64,000 nt of DNA from Pedobacter sp. Leaf216 (GTDB taxonomy: Bacteria > Bacteroidota > Bacteroidia > Sphingobacteriales > Sphingobacteriaceae): NCBI RefSeq assembly GCF_001421515.1, contig NZ_LMKM01000008.1:1-64000 (forward strand), written 5' to 3'. The stretch's first letter is position 1. Every line of letters starts with the position of its first letter. Below the pieces are notes generated by a model that ran no database searches, was not told the origin of the DNA, and saw only the letters and a program-made list of their open reading frames with translations. The translations under genes were made by a program, and so were the position numbers. Positions 8,008 to 17,817 of this stretch are shown piece by piece.

Positions 8008-10278
8008 ATGAAAATAGCTTATATTTCGACCTATCCCCCACGCGAATGCGGTTTAGCTACCTTTAATCAAAATTTAGTTAATGCTTTAAGTTTAAATCCA
8101 GATTATAATCCGAAAAATAGCTTTGTTGTTGCTTTAAATGAATCGGATGATATCAATGAGCATCAATACCCCGATGAGGTAAAATTTGTGATCAGCCAGC
8201 AAAACCAGCAAGATTATATCGAGGCGGCAGATTTTATTAACAACAGCGATGTAGACAGTGTAATTATTGAACATGAATTTGGTATTTATGGAGGCAATAG
8301 TGGCGTATTTTTACTTTCATTAATCAATAGATTAAAGAAACCATTTATCACCATTTTGCATACAGTTTTAAAGGAGCCGAATTTTATGCAGCAAACCATT
8401 ATTAAAGAGATTGCTGTAAAATCTGCCAAAATTGTGGTGATGAGTAAAAAAGCTGTGTTATTTTTAACCAGCATCTACCAGATTCCAAAAGCATCTATTC
8501 AATTGATAGAACATGGTGTGCCAGATTTGGAACCAGTTCTAAACAATGAAATTTCCCGTAGCGAACTCTTTAAAAACCGCAAGGTACTTTTTACTTTCGG
8601 TTTAATCAGCCGCAATAAAGGCTTGGAAACTGTAATTAATGCCTTGCCTAAAATTGTGGCGCAGCATCCCGATGTTTTATACGTAATTTTAGGGAATACA
8701 CACCCAGGGGTTGTAAAACACAATGGAGAAGAATATCGCGACAGTTTAAAAGCACTAGCAAAAGAGCTAGGTGTTGAAAACAACATTGCTTTTGTAAATA
8801 AATTTGTTTCTGAAGGCGAACTTCATCAGTATTTAACTGCTTGTTCCTTATATATTACACCATATTTAAATGAGGCACAAATTACCAGTGGTACATTATC
8901 TTATGCAATTGGTGCAGGCGCAGCAGTAGTTTCAACTCCATATTGGCATGCACAAGAACTTTTAGCCGAAAACAGAGGTAAATTATTCGATTTTAAAAAT
9001 GATGATCAGTTGGCAACAATTGTAAATGAGCTTTTAAATGACAATGATAAGTATCAAAAACTTAGACAAAATGCTTATGAATATGGCTTAAAGTTACGTT
9101 GGCCAGCCATAGGTAGTGTTTATTTAAAGGTATTGAAAGATGCTGTAATTACAGGTAAAAAACCAGAAAGGGTAACTCCACCAATTATTGATGTGGAAAG
9201 TATGCCTGCTTTAAATTTAAATCACATTTCGTTATTAACAGATGATACTGGAATTATACAACATGCTCGTTTTGGGATTCCAAATCTTAAAGAGGGTTAT
9301 TGTATAGATGATAATGCCAGAGCATTGATCATGGCCTTAATGGCTACTGAAAGGGATAAAAATCCAAAAGCCTTAAAATTTATGCCTGTTTACCTTAGTT
9401 TTATTCAGTACATGCAGACTGAGGACGGTAACTTCAGGAATTTTTTAAGTTTTAACCGTAATTATCTTGATGAAGTAGGTTCTGAAGATTCATTCGGAAG
9501 AACGATTTGGTCGCTCGGTTATTTGATTAGTGCAGCACCGAACAATTCATACCGCGAATTTGGACGAGAATTGTTTTCGCATTCAATTCCACACTTTAAA
9601 GAATTAAAATATCTCCGTGGAAGGGCAAATACAATTATTGGTCTTTCTTATTTCTTATGCGCTCATCCTGGTGATGAGGTGATTGTTAAAGAAATTAATA
9701 TGTTAGCCAACTCATTGGTAGCCTCATACCAGGAAAACAAAGACGGCGATTGGCATTGGTTCGAGGATATTTTAACTTACGATAATGCAATATTACCACT
9801 TGCTTTGCTTCATCATTATGAAGTTACCGGTAATGCTACCTCTTATAAAATAGCCATGGAGAGCGTTGCATTTTTAAATAGTTTTTCTTTTGAAAATGGT
9901 TACTTAAATCCTGTTGGCAATGCAGGCTGGATGAAAAAACATGGGAAAAATCCTATTTACGATCAGCAGGCTATAGAAACGATGGCAATGGTATTATTGT
10001 ATGCCAAAGTTTTCGAAATTACGAAAGATAATCAGTATTTGAATTTAATGCATATCAGTTATGAATGGTTCCTTGGTAAAAATAGTCTGCATATTCCTTT
10101 GTACGACTTTGAAACCCATGGTTGTGCCGATGGGTTACAATTTAACAGTGTAAATAGAAACCAAGGTGCAGAAAGTACGTTGGCGTATTTTATCTCCCAC
10201 CTTGCTATTTTAAAGGCTGCAGAAGCTGAATATGAAACTTTATCCTCCCCCTTAGTGGAAGCGGATAAATGTAGTTAA
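8008..10278 (+). CDS. GT4-type glycosyltransferase fused to an alpha-toroid domain
   Basis: This 756-residue cytosolic protein has an N-terminal GT-B glycosyltransferase half (about 1-390: opening MKIAYISTYPPRECGLATF, a LFTFGLISRNKGL nucleotide-sugar region, and EAQITSGTLSYAIGAGAAVVSTPYW near the donor site). A helical C-terminal half follows (about 400-750: IDDNARALIMAL, GRTIWSLGYL, WHWFEDILTYDNAILPLAL) resembling (alpha/alpha)6 glycosidase-like toroids. It faces a GH130-family gene, the two stop codons separated by a repeat-filled gap. This pairing suggests synthesis and turnover of a mannose-containing glycan, as an inference from GH130 specificities. Confidence 0.8.
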   Translation: MKIAYISTYPPRECGLATFNQNLVNALSLNPDYNPKNSFVVALNESDDINEHQYPDEVKFVISQQNQQDYIEAADFINNSDVDSVIIEHEFGIYGGNSGVFLLSLINRLKKPFITILHTVLKEPNFMQQTIIKEIAVKSAKIVVMSKKAVLFLTSIYQIPKASIQLIEHGVPDLEPVLNNEISRSELFKNRKVLFTFGLISRNKGLETVINALPKIVAQHPDVLYVILGNTHPGVVKHNGEEYRDSLKALAKELGVENNIAFVNKFVSEGELHQYLTACSLYITPYLNEAQITSGTLSYAIGAGAAVVSTPYWHAQELLAENRGKLFDFKNDDQLATIVNELLNDNDKYQKLRQNAYEYGLKLRWPAIGSVYLKVLKDAVITGKKPERVTPPIIDVESMPALNLNHISLLTDDTGIIQHARFGIPNLKEGYCIDDNARALIMALMATERDKNPKALKFMPVYLSFIQYMQTEDGNFRNFLSFNRNYLDEVGSEDSFGRTIWSLGYLISAAPNNSYREFGRELFSHSIPHFKELKYLRGRANTIIGLSYFLCAHPGDEVIVKEINMLANSLVASYQENKDGDWHWFEDILTYDNAILPLALLHHYEVTGNATSYKIAMESVAFLNSFSFENGYLNPVGNAGWMKKHGKNPIYDQQAIETMAMVLLYAKVFEITKDNQYLNLMHISYEWFLGKNSLHIPLYDFETHGCADGLQFNSVNRNQGAESTLAYFISHLAILKAAEAEYETLSSPLVEADKCS

Positions 10279-10302
10279 GAATTAATTTGTCTTGGAAATA
10301 TT

Positions 10303-10336
10303 AAGGCTGGTTCAGAAATGAACCAGCCTTTTTTTA
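10303..10336 (+). terminator. Intrinsic terminator after glycosyltransferase
   Basis: GGCTGGTTC and GAACCAGCC form a 9-bp stem around AGAAAT, followed by a run of seven or more T. It lies 25 bp past the stop codon at 10278. Confidence 0.9.
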
Positions 10337-10372
10337 TGATGTTATTGAGTGAGGTAAGATTTTAAGCTATTC

Positions 10373-10678
10373 GTTACCCTGAATTTATTTCAGGGACCAT
10401 TTAATAATATTAGATGCTGAAATAAATTCAGCAGGACGACTCGATAAGTTTAACTCTGAGTGTTTATACTATTTGTCACCCTGAATTTATGTCAGGGACT
10501 TTCTAATTGCATTAGATGCTGAAATAAATTCAGCAGGACGACCCGATAAGTTCAACGTGGAGAGTTTATACTATGCGTCACCCTGAATTTATTTCAGGGA
10601 CTAAACTTTAATTACATTAGATGCTGAAATAAATTCAGCAGGACGACTCGATAAGTTCAACGCGGAGAATTTATAATA
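10373..10678. repeat. Three tandem copies of a 102-bp double-hairpin repeat
   Basis: Equivalent bases recur at 10376, 10478 and 10580, an exact 102-bp period. Each unit holds CCCTGAA-N5-TTCAGGG followed about 20 bp later by GCTGAA-N5-TTCAGC, then GGACGAC(T/C)CGATAAGTT and a more variable tail. The copies differ by scattered substitutions, so they are not recent. They fill most of the 420-bp gap between two convergent genes (10279-10697). Related single copies lie at 43303-43369 and 54464-54527. Confidence 0.85.
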
Positions 10679-10697
10679 TTCATTAAAACACGAATGA

Positions 10698-12164
10698 TTA
10701 TTTATTATCCAATAACCTATCTAACAGCAATTCTAAATTAACAGTTGCGAATGAAGAACTATAATCAGATAAGCCGTAAGGAATAATCAATTCGCCATTG
10801 CTGATGATTGATCCACATGAGTAAACCACGTTCGGTACATAACCTTCACGTTCTTCATTGTTTGGCATAATTAGTGGCTCTTTTAAGTGACCGATCTCTT
10901 TGCTTGGGTCGTCGAGATCTAATAAACTCACGCCAATACAGTATTTGCGCATAGGCCCCACGCCGTGGGTAATTACTAACCAGCCTTTATCGGTTTCTAT
11001 TGGTGATCCGCAATTGCCAATCTGCACGAGTTCCCAATCATATCGTGGTTGTTTCAGTAAGATGGGATTTTCCCAAACGTTCACTTTGTCAGAGAACATG
11101 AGGTAATTGTTCCAGCCATCAATCCTGCTCATCATAACATATTTGCCATTAATTTTCCGCGGAAACAAAGCCAGGTTCTTATTCTGGGCACCATCGCCAT
11201 AAAGTGGAATAACTTTAAATTCGTAAAAATCTTCGGTTTGTACCAGTTTCGGTATAATTAATGAACCATCAAATGCAGTATATGTGGCATAATACAATAT
11301 TTTGCCATCATCTTTAATGAATTTCACAAAGCGGGCATCCTCAATCCCCTTACGTTCAAATTCTGAAATTGGGAAAATTACGCGGTCAGAAATATCAGTA
11401 TCTTTAGAAAAAGTGATCGTATGGTAAGTATCAGATAACCAAAGCACTTTATCATATTCAATTAAACGTGCGGGGTTTTCTTTGTTCAGTACTTTGGAAT
11501 CTTTAATGATATTACTCAAACTTGTATATTCAAATTTGTCATCCAGTTTCGACTCAATTTCTTCCAGTACTGAGGTATCAATCTGTGCGTAGGCAGCTTT
11601 TTTTAAAAATAATTTTTTTACGTAAATGGCGTTCTTAACTACCTCTGCCTCATCTACATAATTACCTACAGGTAAAACCTGGATGTTGTTGTTTTTATCA
11701 ATAAGTGCCCGCCTGAAAACGATTGATGAAATATGGCCCTCGCCTACCGCCCTAAAGCTAATGATTACACGTTTTTCTCCCTCAACAAGGTCAGTCTGGT
11801 CTGGATCATCAACGATACTTGGATTAAAAAATGCTGCTGATTCTATTGAATATTCGTGTGTAAAATAGGCACCGATTAGTAAACGAGTATATTCGTCGAG
11901 ATCTTCAAATTCGGTTCCAAGGGCAATAAACTGTTTTTTTAATTTTTTGCAGTGGCGGGTTAGTATTTTGGTAATATTTCTATGCCGTTTAGAATATTCT
12001 TGTAAGATGGGTGATATCAGTGAAAATACTTTGTCATCAGAAAACTCTAAAACCTTTTTTATTACTTCTAATGCGCGCTCCTCCCCGTTAAAAAAAAAAC
12101 GGGCAATAACTCTTTTCGTATCTGGGTTTACCTTAACAGGTTTACGTTCTATATATAATCTCAT
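10698..12164 (-). CDS. GH130-family mannoside phosphorylase or mannosidase
   Basis: This 488-residue protein has no signal peptide. An N-terminal helical extension (about 1-100) precedes a five-bladed beta-propeller with GH130-like blades (AAFFNPSIV, ISFRAVGEGHISS, FPISEFERKGIEDARF, LFPRKINGKYVMMSRID, GNCGSPIETDKGWLVITHG). Known members phosphorolyse or hydrolyse beta-mannosides (beta-1,4 or beta-1,2 linkages); which activity applies here cannot be decided by eye. The cytoplasmic location and proximity to the glycosyltransferase at 8008 suggest handling of an intracellular or imported mannose-containing oligosaccharide. Confidence 0.85.
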   Translation of the reverse strand: MRLYIERKPVKVNPDTKRVIARFFFNGEERALEVIKKVLEFSDDKVFSLISPILQEYSKRHRNITKILTRHCKKLKKQFIALGTEFEDLDEYTRLLIGAYFTHEYSIESAAFFNPSIVDDPDQTDLVEGEKRVIISFRAVGEGHISSIVFRRALIDKNNNIQVLPVGNYVDEAEVVKNAIYVKKLFLKKAAYAQIDTSVLEEIESKLDDKFEYTSLSNIIKDSKVLNKENPARLIEYDKVLWLSDTYHTITFSKDTDISDRVIFPISEFERKGIEDARFVKFIKDDGKILYYATYTAFDGSLIIPKLVQTEDFYEFKVIPLYGDGAQNKNLALFPRKINGKYVMMSRIDGWNNYLMFSDKVNVWENPILLKQPRYDWELVQIGNCGSPIETDKGWLVITHGVGPMRKYCIGVSLLDLDDPSKEIGHLKEPLIMPNNEEREGYVPNVVYSCGSIISNGELIIPYGLSDYSSSFATVNLELLLDRLLDNK

Positions 12165-12318
12165 TATTTAAGTTATTTGGGTGATAATTTTAACGCTTAT
12201 CCTCAATCGCCTACAAAATATACTAACGGAATTTACGGTTGAATTGTTTATATTATTTACTTATTAATCATAATCTTTACCTTTAGTGTTTCATTGCCAC
12301 CGAATAAATATATAGTAA

Positions 12319-13395
12319 ATGCAGATTAAAAAAGCCGAACCGATTAAGCATACAGATAAAGATATGCTTTTTGCCAAATTAGCATCCTACGAAATTCTGA
12401 ATACCCCGGCTGAAAGTGCTTTTGATCGGATAACACAGCTTGCTGCTCAAATATTTGATGTGGCGCATGCAGGAATAGGCTTTATGGCAGGAGAACAGAT
12501 ATTTGTGAAATCACAATACGGTTTACCTGCAAACAGTGCATTCGCTTTTTACAAATCCTCGCCAATTGTAACCGCAGATGGTTATGCTATTGGGTTAATA
12601 TATGTGGCTTCCGATTCGGCCCAAAATGCTGATGAGAAACAATTGGAGATGTTAGGTACTTTGGCCGATATGGTAATGGAGAAGCTTGAATCCAGAATCG
12701 CAATCAGAAAAACGTTCAGGGCTTATGATGACCGCCTGCATGTATTGGTTCATGATCTTAAAAATCCTATGACTACAATTTCATTACAATCGGAACTGCT
12801 GGGAAGAATACCCGGTATTGATGAGCGCGCAGCGGTAGTTGCAGGTAAAATCAATATGCAATCGAAGCGGATGATTGATAATTTAAATGGAATTTTAAGC
12901 AATGCACGTAAAGAAAGTCATTCTTTTAAACCGCAAAAAGCAAAGGTAGATTTAAAAGCAATTATCGAACAGGCAATTGATGATCTGAGATTAAAACTCA
13001 ACCATAAAAACCAGAAAGTATTGATCGGTATTGAAAATTCTTTGGAAGTTTTTGCAGATGCTGATAAAGTAAAAGTTGTTTTTGAGCACATTATCGATAA
13101 TGCAGTTAAGTTTTCTCCTAAGGGGACTGAAATTGTTATTTCTCATCAAATCCATGAAAATGAAATAACCGTTGCGATAAAAGATAGTGGTGTGGGTTTA
13201 ACTGAAGAAGATCTTGATAAAATTTTCTTAAAATTTGCGCCATTGAGTGCTAAAGCGACCAATAATGAAAATAATTACGGCTTAGGATTGATTGCCGTAA
13301 ATGCAATAATTGATATACATAAAGGAAAACTGTGGGCAGAAAGTAGTGGAAAAGATTTAGGTACAACTTTTTATGTTACGTTACCCATTAAATAA
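12319..13395 (+). CDS. GAF-domain sensor histidine kinase
   Basis: This 358-residue soluble kinase has an N-terminal GAF-like domain (about 20-125, shorter than usual), then HisKA (H-box VHDLKNPMTTISL), a helical dimer region, and HATPase with N-box (IIDNAVKFS), G1 (KDSGVGL) and G2-like NYGLGLIAV. There is no membrane segment, so it senses an internal ligand or partner. A -7-like TACCTTTA lies at 12278. Its 3' end overlaps the convergent phosphoesterase gene by 15 bp. No cognate regulator is adjacent, so it is an orphan kinase. Confidence 0.88.
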   Translation: MQIKKAEPIKHTDKDMLFAKLASYEILNTPAESAFDRITQLAAQIFDVAHAGIGFMAGEQIFVKSQYGLPANSAFAFYKSSPIVTADGYAIGLIYVASDSAQNADEKQLEMLGTLADMVMEKLESRIAIRKTFRAYDDRLHVLVHDLKNPMTTISLQSELLGRIPGIDERAAVVAGKINMQSKRMIDNLNGILSNARKESHSFKPQKAKVDLKAIIEQAIDDLRLKLNHKNQKVLIGIENSLEVFADADKVKVVFEHIIDNAVKFSPKGTEIVISHQIHENEITVAIKDSGVGLTEEDLDKIFLKFAPLSAKATNNENNYGLGLIAVNAIIDIHKGKLWAESSGKDLGTTFYVTLPIK

Positions 13396-14484
13396 CTTTA
13401 AATCAGATAAATCACTGAGTTTCATTTCTTCAAGTAATATTCTTTTTGGGATATCATTTTCATGGTACGACCACTTTATCAGCCTGATCATACCAGATTC
13501 GATTTCAATTCCGGTAATATCTCCATCGTTAAAACAACAACAGCCGCTGTTAAAGTAGCTGGGCTGGTACTTCCCTAAACGTGGTGCTTTATCGCCTTCT
13601 TTAATGCGTTTATGAAGTTCTACTTCCAAAAACTCGAGATCTTTTACGTTTTTCTCTTTTTGAGCCCGATCTAATTTTACATAAATCCGCTCCAGGTGCG
13701 TTAAAGATGCAAATACTGGCTGGTGGGTATGTCCGGTAATCAATGCCATATTCTCCTGTTCAGCAATCCAGCTGTACATCATGGTATTGTGCACCGTTTT
13801 AAGCTGATTATCGTAAGCGGGTGTATTTGGGTTAATTTGTAGGTAGGCTTGCAGTGGTGCCCAAATGGTACTTACAAACCATTTACTAAACCAATTGCCA
13901 TCGCTTTGCAAATCACCCTGATGACCGTGTGTAAGGAAAATATCCAGTTTGTTTTCTCCAATTTGCGCCCGGAGGATTGCGCCTTCATAAATGCGGATTT
14001 TTTTTCCATAAATTCTGTTCAGGTTAAATCCTGCCAGTGGATCATTGTCCCAATATAAATCGTGATTGCCGAATATTTTTGTGAAACGGTTTTTATTAAT
14101 AAATAATTTTTCTGCTTCAAAAGTATCTTTATTGTGTTTGATTACCGATTCCATTAAATTTTCCCAAAGCTCTTCACTATCGCCAAGGTTTATATAATGG
14201 AAATCCTTTTCGTTGTAATATTGGAGTGCTTTTAAGTAATTTTTTTCTGATAATGAAAAATCGTCAGCGTAATCACGGGCACCTTTATGTTGGTCGGACA
14301 AAATGATAAATTTATCTTCATTGGTGATTTCAAAAATAAGTCCTCGTTTACCAGGGTCCTGATTAATGGTTTTGTATAATTTGCTTAGGGCTTCATGAAT
14401 ACGTTTGCGATCTGGTCTTGAACCGAATCTATTCGACATGCGGATGATCCAGGCACTCAGTAAACGTTGTAAGAGTTTTCGCAT
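13381..14484 (-). CDS. Calcineurin-like metallophosphoesterase
   Basis: This 367-residue protein carries the full metallophosphoesterase signature: D-x-H (ILSDQHKGA), GDSEELWE, GNHDLYW, LTHGHQGD and ITGHTHQP, which bind a dinuclear metal centre. There is no classical signal peptide; the N-terminus is basic and amphipathic (MRKLLQRLLSAWIIRM). The substrate (phosphoester, nucleotide or lipid) is not evident. Its end overlaps the end of the convergent kinase gene by 15 bp. It is divergent from the DUF763 gene across about 260 bp of AT-rich DNA in which only the promoter element at 14733 was recognised. Confidence 0.88.
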   Translation of the reverse strand: MRKLLQRLLSAWIIRMSNRFGSRPDRKRIHEALSKLYKTINQDPGKRGLIFEITNEDKFIILSDQHKGARDYADDFSLSEKNYLKALQYYNEKDFHYINLGDSEELWENLMESVIKHNKDTFEAEKLFINKNRFTKIFGNHDLYWDNDPLAGFNLNRIYGKKIRIYEGAILRAQIGENKLDIFLTHGHQGDLQSDGNWFSKWFVSTIWAPLQAYLQINPNTPAYDNQLKTVHNTMMYSWIAEQENMALITGHTHQPVFASLTHLERIYVKLDRAQKEKNVKDLEFLEVELHKRIKEGDKAPRLGKYQPSYFNSGCCCFNDGDITGIEIESGMIRLIKWSYHENDIPKRILLEEMKLSDLSDLKLFNG

Positions 14485-14732
14485 GTATAATTGGGAATTC
14501 GCTTTAATATTGGGTTGTGTTTCAAAGTAACAAAAAATATTGTTAATCGTTTTATTTCATTGTAACTGTGGTTCCAAAAGATAATTAGGGCAGAAAACCA
14601 AAAGAATTTGTAGGGTAAAAATCTTTTCAAAGATTAGCAACCATTTTACAGTATTCCGTTTACACAACTAAAACATTTTCTGTAATAGAGAATTAGTAGA
14701 TTAAAATTCTAAATAAATAAAAAATATTTTAC

Positions 14733-14740
14733 TAAATTTG
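14733..14740 (+). promoter_or_regulatory. Promoter -7 element giving a nearly leaderless transcript
   Basis: TAAATTTG matches TAnnTTTG exactly. By analogy with the SRP RNA promoter in this window (5' end 6 nt after the final G), transcription would start at about 14746-14747, which coincides with the TTG start codon of the DUF763 gene. Confidence 0.55.
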
Positions 14741-14746
14741 TTAGTA

Positions 14747-15949
14747 TTGAAAAGATCAGGAAGTGCAGATTTACCCTTACACTATGGCCATGTACCACCA
14801 TGGCTGGCTCAACGCATGGCTACACTCGGCCTGGCCATTACTGAAGCGATATTGTTAGAGTATGGCAAGGCAGAAGTTATCCGCCGTTTAAGCAGTCCGT
14901 TTTGGTTTCAAAGCCTCGGGGCTGTTATGGGTATGGATTGGCATTCATCTGGCATTACCACATCGGTAATGGGTGCTTTAAAAAAATCAATCAATCCGTT
15001 ATCTAAAGAATTGGGCATCTATATTTGTGGTGGCAAAGGGAAATACAGCAGGGAAACGCCAAATGAGCTTTTAAAAATAGCCGATAAAACAGGTTTAAAC
15101 GGAACAGAATTGTTACGGGCGAGCAAACTCAGTGCTAAGGTAGATAATACTGCCATACAAGATGGATTCCAGTTGTACCTTCACAGTTTTGTTTTAAGCA
15201 ATGAAGGCGATTGGGCTGTGGTGCAACAAGGCATGAGCAATAGCAGTTCTACTGCAAGAAGATACCACTGGCATTCTGAAAACCTGAAATCTTTTGTTGA
15301 GGAACCCCACACCGGAATTTGCGGAATAAACCAGGGCCAGATATTAAATCTGACTTCAAATGATGCAGGCAAAACAAGGCAGAGCATGATGGATATCACG
15401 GCTGAATCGCCCAACAGGATGCTTGCCGAAATACAAAAACTGGTCATGCCGAATCACCATGATGTAAAATCGAAAGATGTAGATTTAAAACGTTTAGGAA
15501 GTATTTTGTGGCTGGCGCAAGAAAAAAAGCCGAGTGATTTTGAAGAATTGTTGTTATTGGAAGGTATGGGCCCACGAACCTTGCAATCAATGGCTTTGGT
15601 GAGCGAACTAATTTATGGTACGCCATCACGTTTTACTGATCCTGCACGTTATTCTTTTGCACATGGAGGTAAAGATGGACACCCCTTCCCAGTTCCTGTA
15701 AATGTATTTGATGAAACAATAAGCGTTTTGCAAAAGGCAATTGATAAAGCTAAAATTGGAAACTCAGATAAACAGCAGGCAATAAAGTCATTGCATCAAA
15801 TTGCACGCAATGCAGAAAATGATTTTATTCCCAATATGGATTTTGATAAGGTAATTCAGAAGGAGCGTAACGAAAGCTGGAAATATGGTGGCAGAACGGT
15901 TTTTGGAAAAGAGCAACCGCCAAGAAACGAGCAGTTGAAGTTGTTTTAG
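14747..15949 (+). CDS. DUF763 family protein
   Basis: This 400-residue protein starts at TTG: MKRSGSADLPLHYGHVPPWL, the conserved N-terminus of DUF763 proteins of bacteria and archaea. The conserved histidine-rich middle (AVVQQGMS, RRYHWHSE, EPHTGICG) and C-terminal FAHGGKDGHPFPVP are present. A helix-hairpin-helix-like LLLLEGMGPRTLQSMALV around 270-285 suggests DNA contact, and the family has been linked to DNA metabolism only by inference. The frame opens 9 bp earlier, but the conserved start and the promoter at 14733-14740 favour 14747. It is a single gene. Confidence 0.85.
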   Translation: MKRSGSADLPLHYGHVPPWLAQRMATLGLAITEAILLEYGKAEVIRRLSSPFWFQSLGAVMGMDWHSSGITTSVMGALKKSINPLSKELGIYICGGKGKYSRETPNELLKIADKTGLNGTELLRASKLSAKVDNTAIQDGFQLYLHSFVLSNEGDWAVVQQGMSNSSSTARRYHWHSENLKSFVEEPHTGICGINQGQILNLTSNDAGKTRQSMMDITAESPNRMLAEIQKLVMPNHHDVKSKDVDLKRLGSILWLAQEKKPSDFEELLLLEGMGPRTLQSMALVSELIYGTPSRFTDPARYSFAHGGKDGHPFPVPVNVFDETISVLQKAIDKAKIGNSDKQQAIKSLHQIARNAENDFIPNMDFDKVIQKERNESWKYGGRTVFGKEQPPRNEQLKLF

Positions 15950-16019
15950 TATGTTTTTTAGACTCAGAGGCACGAAATTTTAGTAAAATTTTATAGAAAT
16001 CTTAATTGATAAGTTTTTA

Positions 16020-16262
16020 GGGGCGATACAATCGCCTTTCTCGTTCATCCTCGTTACAAACGAGGACGATAGACCGGTAGATACTGAAACAAGTTCAGTA
16101 TGACGACCTGCTCACATACGGATCCCTACAACAGAATTTAAATCCGTGATTTCTGTGTTTCCGTGGCAAAAAACAGCTGATAATAATCTAGTTAGATAGA
16201 TACTGAAACGAGTTCAGCATGACGACCTGCTCACATACGTATCGCTACAACAGAATTCAACT
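16020..16262. repeat. Intergenic palindromic repeats downstream of DUF763
   Basis: A GGCGATACAATCGCC hairpin (16022-16036) and CCTCGTTACAAACGAGG hairpin (16049-16065) come first. They are followed by two copies, 119 bp apart (16080 and 16199), of a unit starting GATACTGAAAC(A/G)AGTTCAG and continuing through TATGACGACCTGCTCACATACG to a tail resembling TCCGTGATTTC(T/C)GTG. Together they account for most of the gap 15950-16347; 15950-16019 holds nothing recognisable. Confidence 0.75.
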
Positions 16263-16294
16263 CCGTGATTTCCGTGTGAAGACTGCATAAAAAC

Positions 16295-16329
16295 AAAAAA
16301 GGTCGTGATTTGCACCACGACCAAAAAAA
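16295..16329 (-). terminator. Terminator of gltBD
   Basis: GGTCGTG (16301-16307) and CACGACC (16316-16322) form a 7-bp stem with A runs on the left and right of the plus strand. Read on the minus strand the stem is followed by a T run. It lies 19 bp after the gltD stop codon. Confidence 0.85.
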
Positions 16330-16347
16330 TATAGAATTTAAACTTAA

Positions 16348-17814
16348 TTAAGCATAAGCGACAGCATCTTTCGATGCCAGTTTGGTTGTTCCCATTAAGT
16401 ATTCGTCTACCTTGCGGGCAGCCTCTCTACCTTCAGATATGGCCCAAACCACTAATGATTGTCCACGGCGAACATCACCTGCTGCAAAAATCTTTGCAAT
16501 ATTTGTTTGATAAGTATGTTCTGAAGCTTTTACGTTTCCGCGGTTATCAAGCTCCACCCCTAACTTTTCAATTAAACCTTCTTTTTGAGGATGTAAGAAA
16601 CCCATTGCTAAAAGCACCAGTTCGCAAGGAAGATCTCTTTCGGTACCTGCAACTTCTTTAAAAGTAACCGGACGTCCGTTTGCATCAATTTCCCATTCAA
16701 CATCCACCACTTTTAAAGCCTTAAGATTTCCATTTTCATCAGCAATGAAGTTTTTCGTATTTGCCGACCATGCCCTTTGTGCACCTTCTTCATGTGACGA
16801 AGTGTTTTTCAGCAACATCGGATAATTTGGCCAAGGCATATTTTCATTGCGTGTTTGAGGAGGCATTGGCATAATTTCAAACTGTGTAACAGATTTCGCA
16901 CCGTGACGGTTTGAAGTACCAATACAGTCTGATCCGGTATCACCACCACCAATTACAATTACATTTTTACCTGTAGCCATAATCTCTTCTACTTCAACAG
17001 TCCTACTTGCAACGCGTTTATTTTGCTGTTTTAAGAAGTCCATAGCATAATGCACTCCTTTAGCCGAACGGCCAGGGATTGATAGATCGCGAGGAATTGT
17101 AGAACCACCAGCTAATACGACGGCATTAAAATCTCTAAGCAGAGTGCCTATTTCAACATTTTCGCCAACGTTAGCATTACATCTGAAGATAATTCCTTCT
17201 TCTTTCATCAAATCGATTCGGCGGTCTACCACATTTTTCTGCAATTTAAAATCCGGAATACCGTATCTCAATAAACCACCTGGTGCATCATCACGTTCGA
17301 AAACAGTTACTTCATGCCCAACTTTATTTAACTGAGCAGCAGCAGCCATACCTGCAGGGCCTGAACCGATAACAGCTACTTTTTTACCTGTTCTGATTAA
17401 TGGTGCTTTAGCCTTTATAAAACCTTTTTCAAAGGCAATTTCAATAATGTGTTTCTCAATCTCCTCAATAGAAACAGGCGGACGGTTAATGCCTAACACG
17501 CAAGCAGATTCGCAAGGTGCAGGACAGATCCTTCCTGTAAACTCAGGAAAATTATTGGTACTTAATAAAATATTTGCTGCCAATTCCCATTGACCCTGAT
17601 AAACAGCATCGTTAAATTCTGGAATTACATTACCTAATGGGCAACCTGACTGACAGAATGGAACGCCGCAATCCATGCAGCGTGCAGCTTGATTATTTAA
17701 TTCTTGTGAGGGTAATTCATTTAAAAATTCCCCATAGTGTTTTACACGAGTTGCAGCCTCTTCTCTAGTGGGCGCAACTCTATCGTATTCTTGAAATCCT
17801 GTTACTTTTCCCAT
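16348..17814 (-). CDS. gltD: Glutamate synthase small subunit
   Basis: This 488-residue flavoprotein supplies NAD(P)H electrons to GltB for glutamate formation from glutamine and 2-oxoglutarate. The N-terminal cysteine clusters ([14 protein letters not shown] and [12 protein letters not shown]) bind [4Fe-4S] centres. [10 protein letters not shown] is the FAD-binding motif, [15 protein letters not shown] follows it, and GGGDTGSDC marks the nucleotide-binding fold. Its start lies 3 bp after the end of gltB, so the two are cotranscribed and end at the 16295-16329 terminator. Confidence 0.97.
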   Translation of the reverse strand: MGKVTGFQEYDRVAPTREEAATRVKHYGEFLNELPSQELNNQAARCMDCGVPFCQSGCPLGNVIPEFNDAVYQGQWELAANILLSTNNFPEFTGRICPAPCESACVLGINRPPVSIEEIEKHIIEIAFEKGFIKAKAPLIRTGKKVAVIGSGPAGMAAAAQLNKVGHEVTVFERDDAPGGLLRYGIPDFKLQKNVVDRRIDLMKEEGIIFRCNANVGENVEIGTLLRDFNAVVLAGGSTIPRDLSIPGRSAKGVHYAMDFLKQQNKRVASRTVEVEEIMATGKNVIVIGGGDTGSDCIGTSNRHGAKSVTQFEIMPMPPQTRNENMPWPNYPMLLKNTSSHEEGAQRAWSANTKNFIADENGNLKALKVVDVEWEIDANGRPVTFKEVAGTERDLPCELVLLAMGFLHPQKEGLIEKLGVELDNRGNVKASEHTYQTNIAKIFAAGDVRRGQSLVVWAISEGREAARKVDEYLMGTTKLASKDAVAYA

Positions 17815-17817
17815 GGC

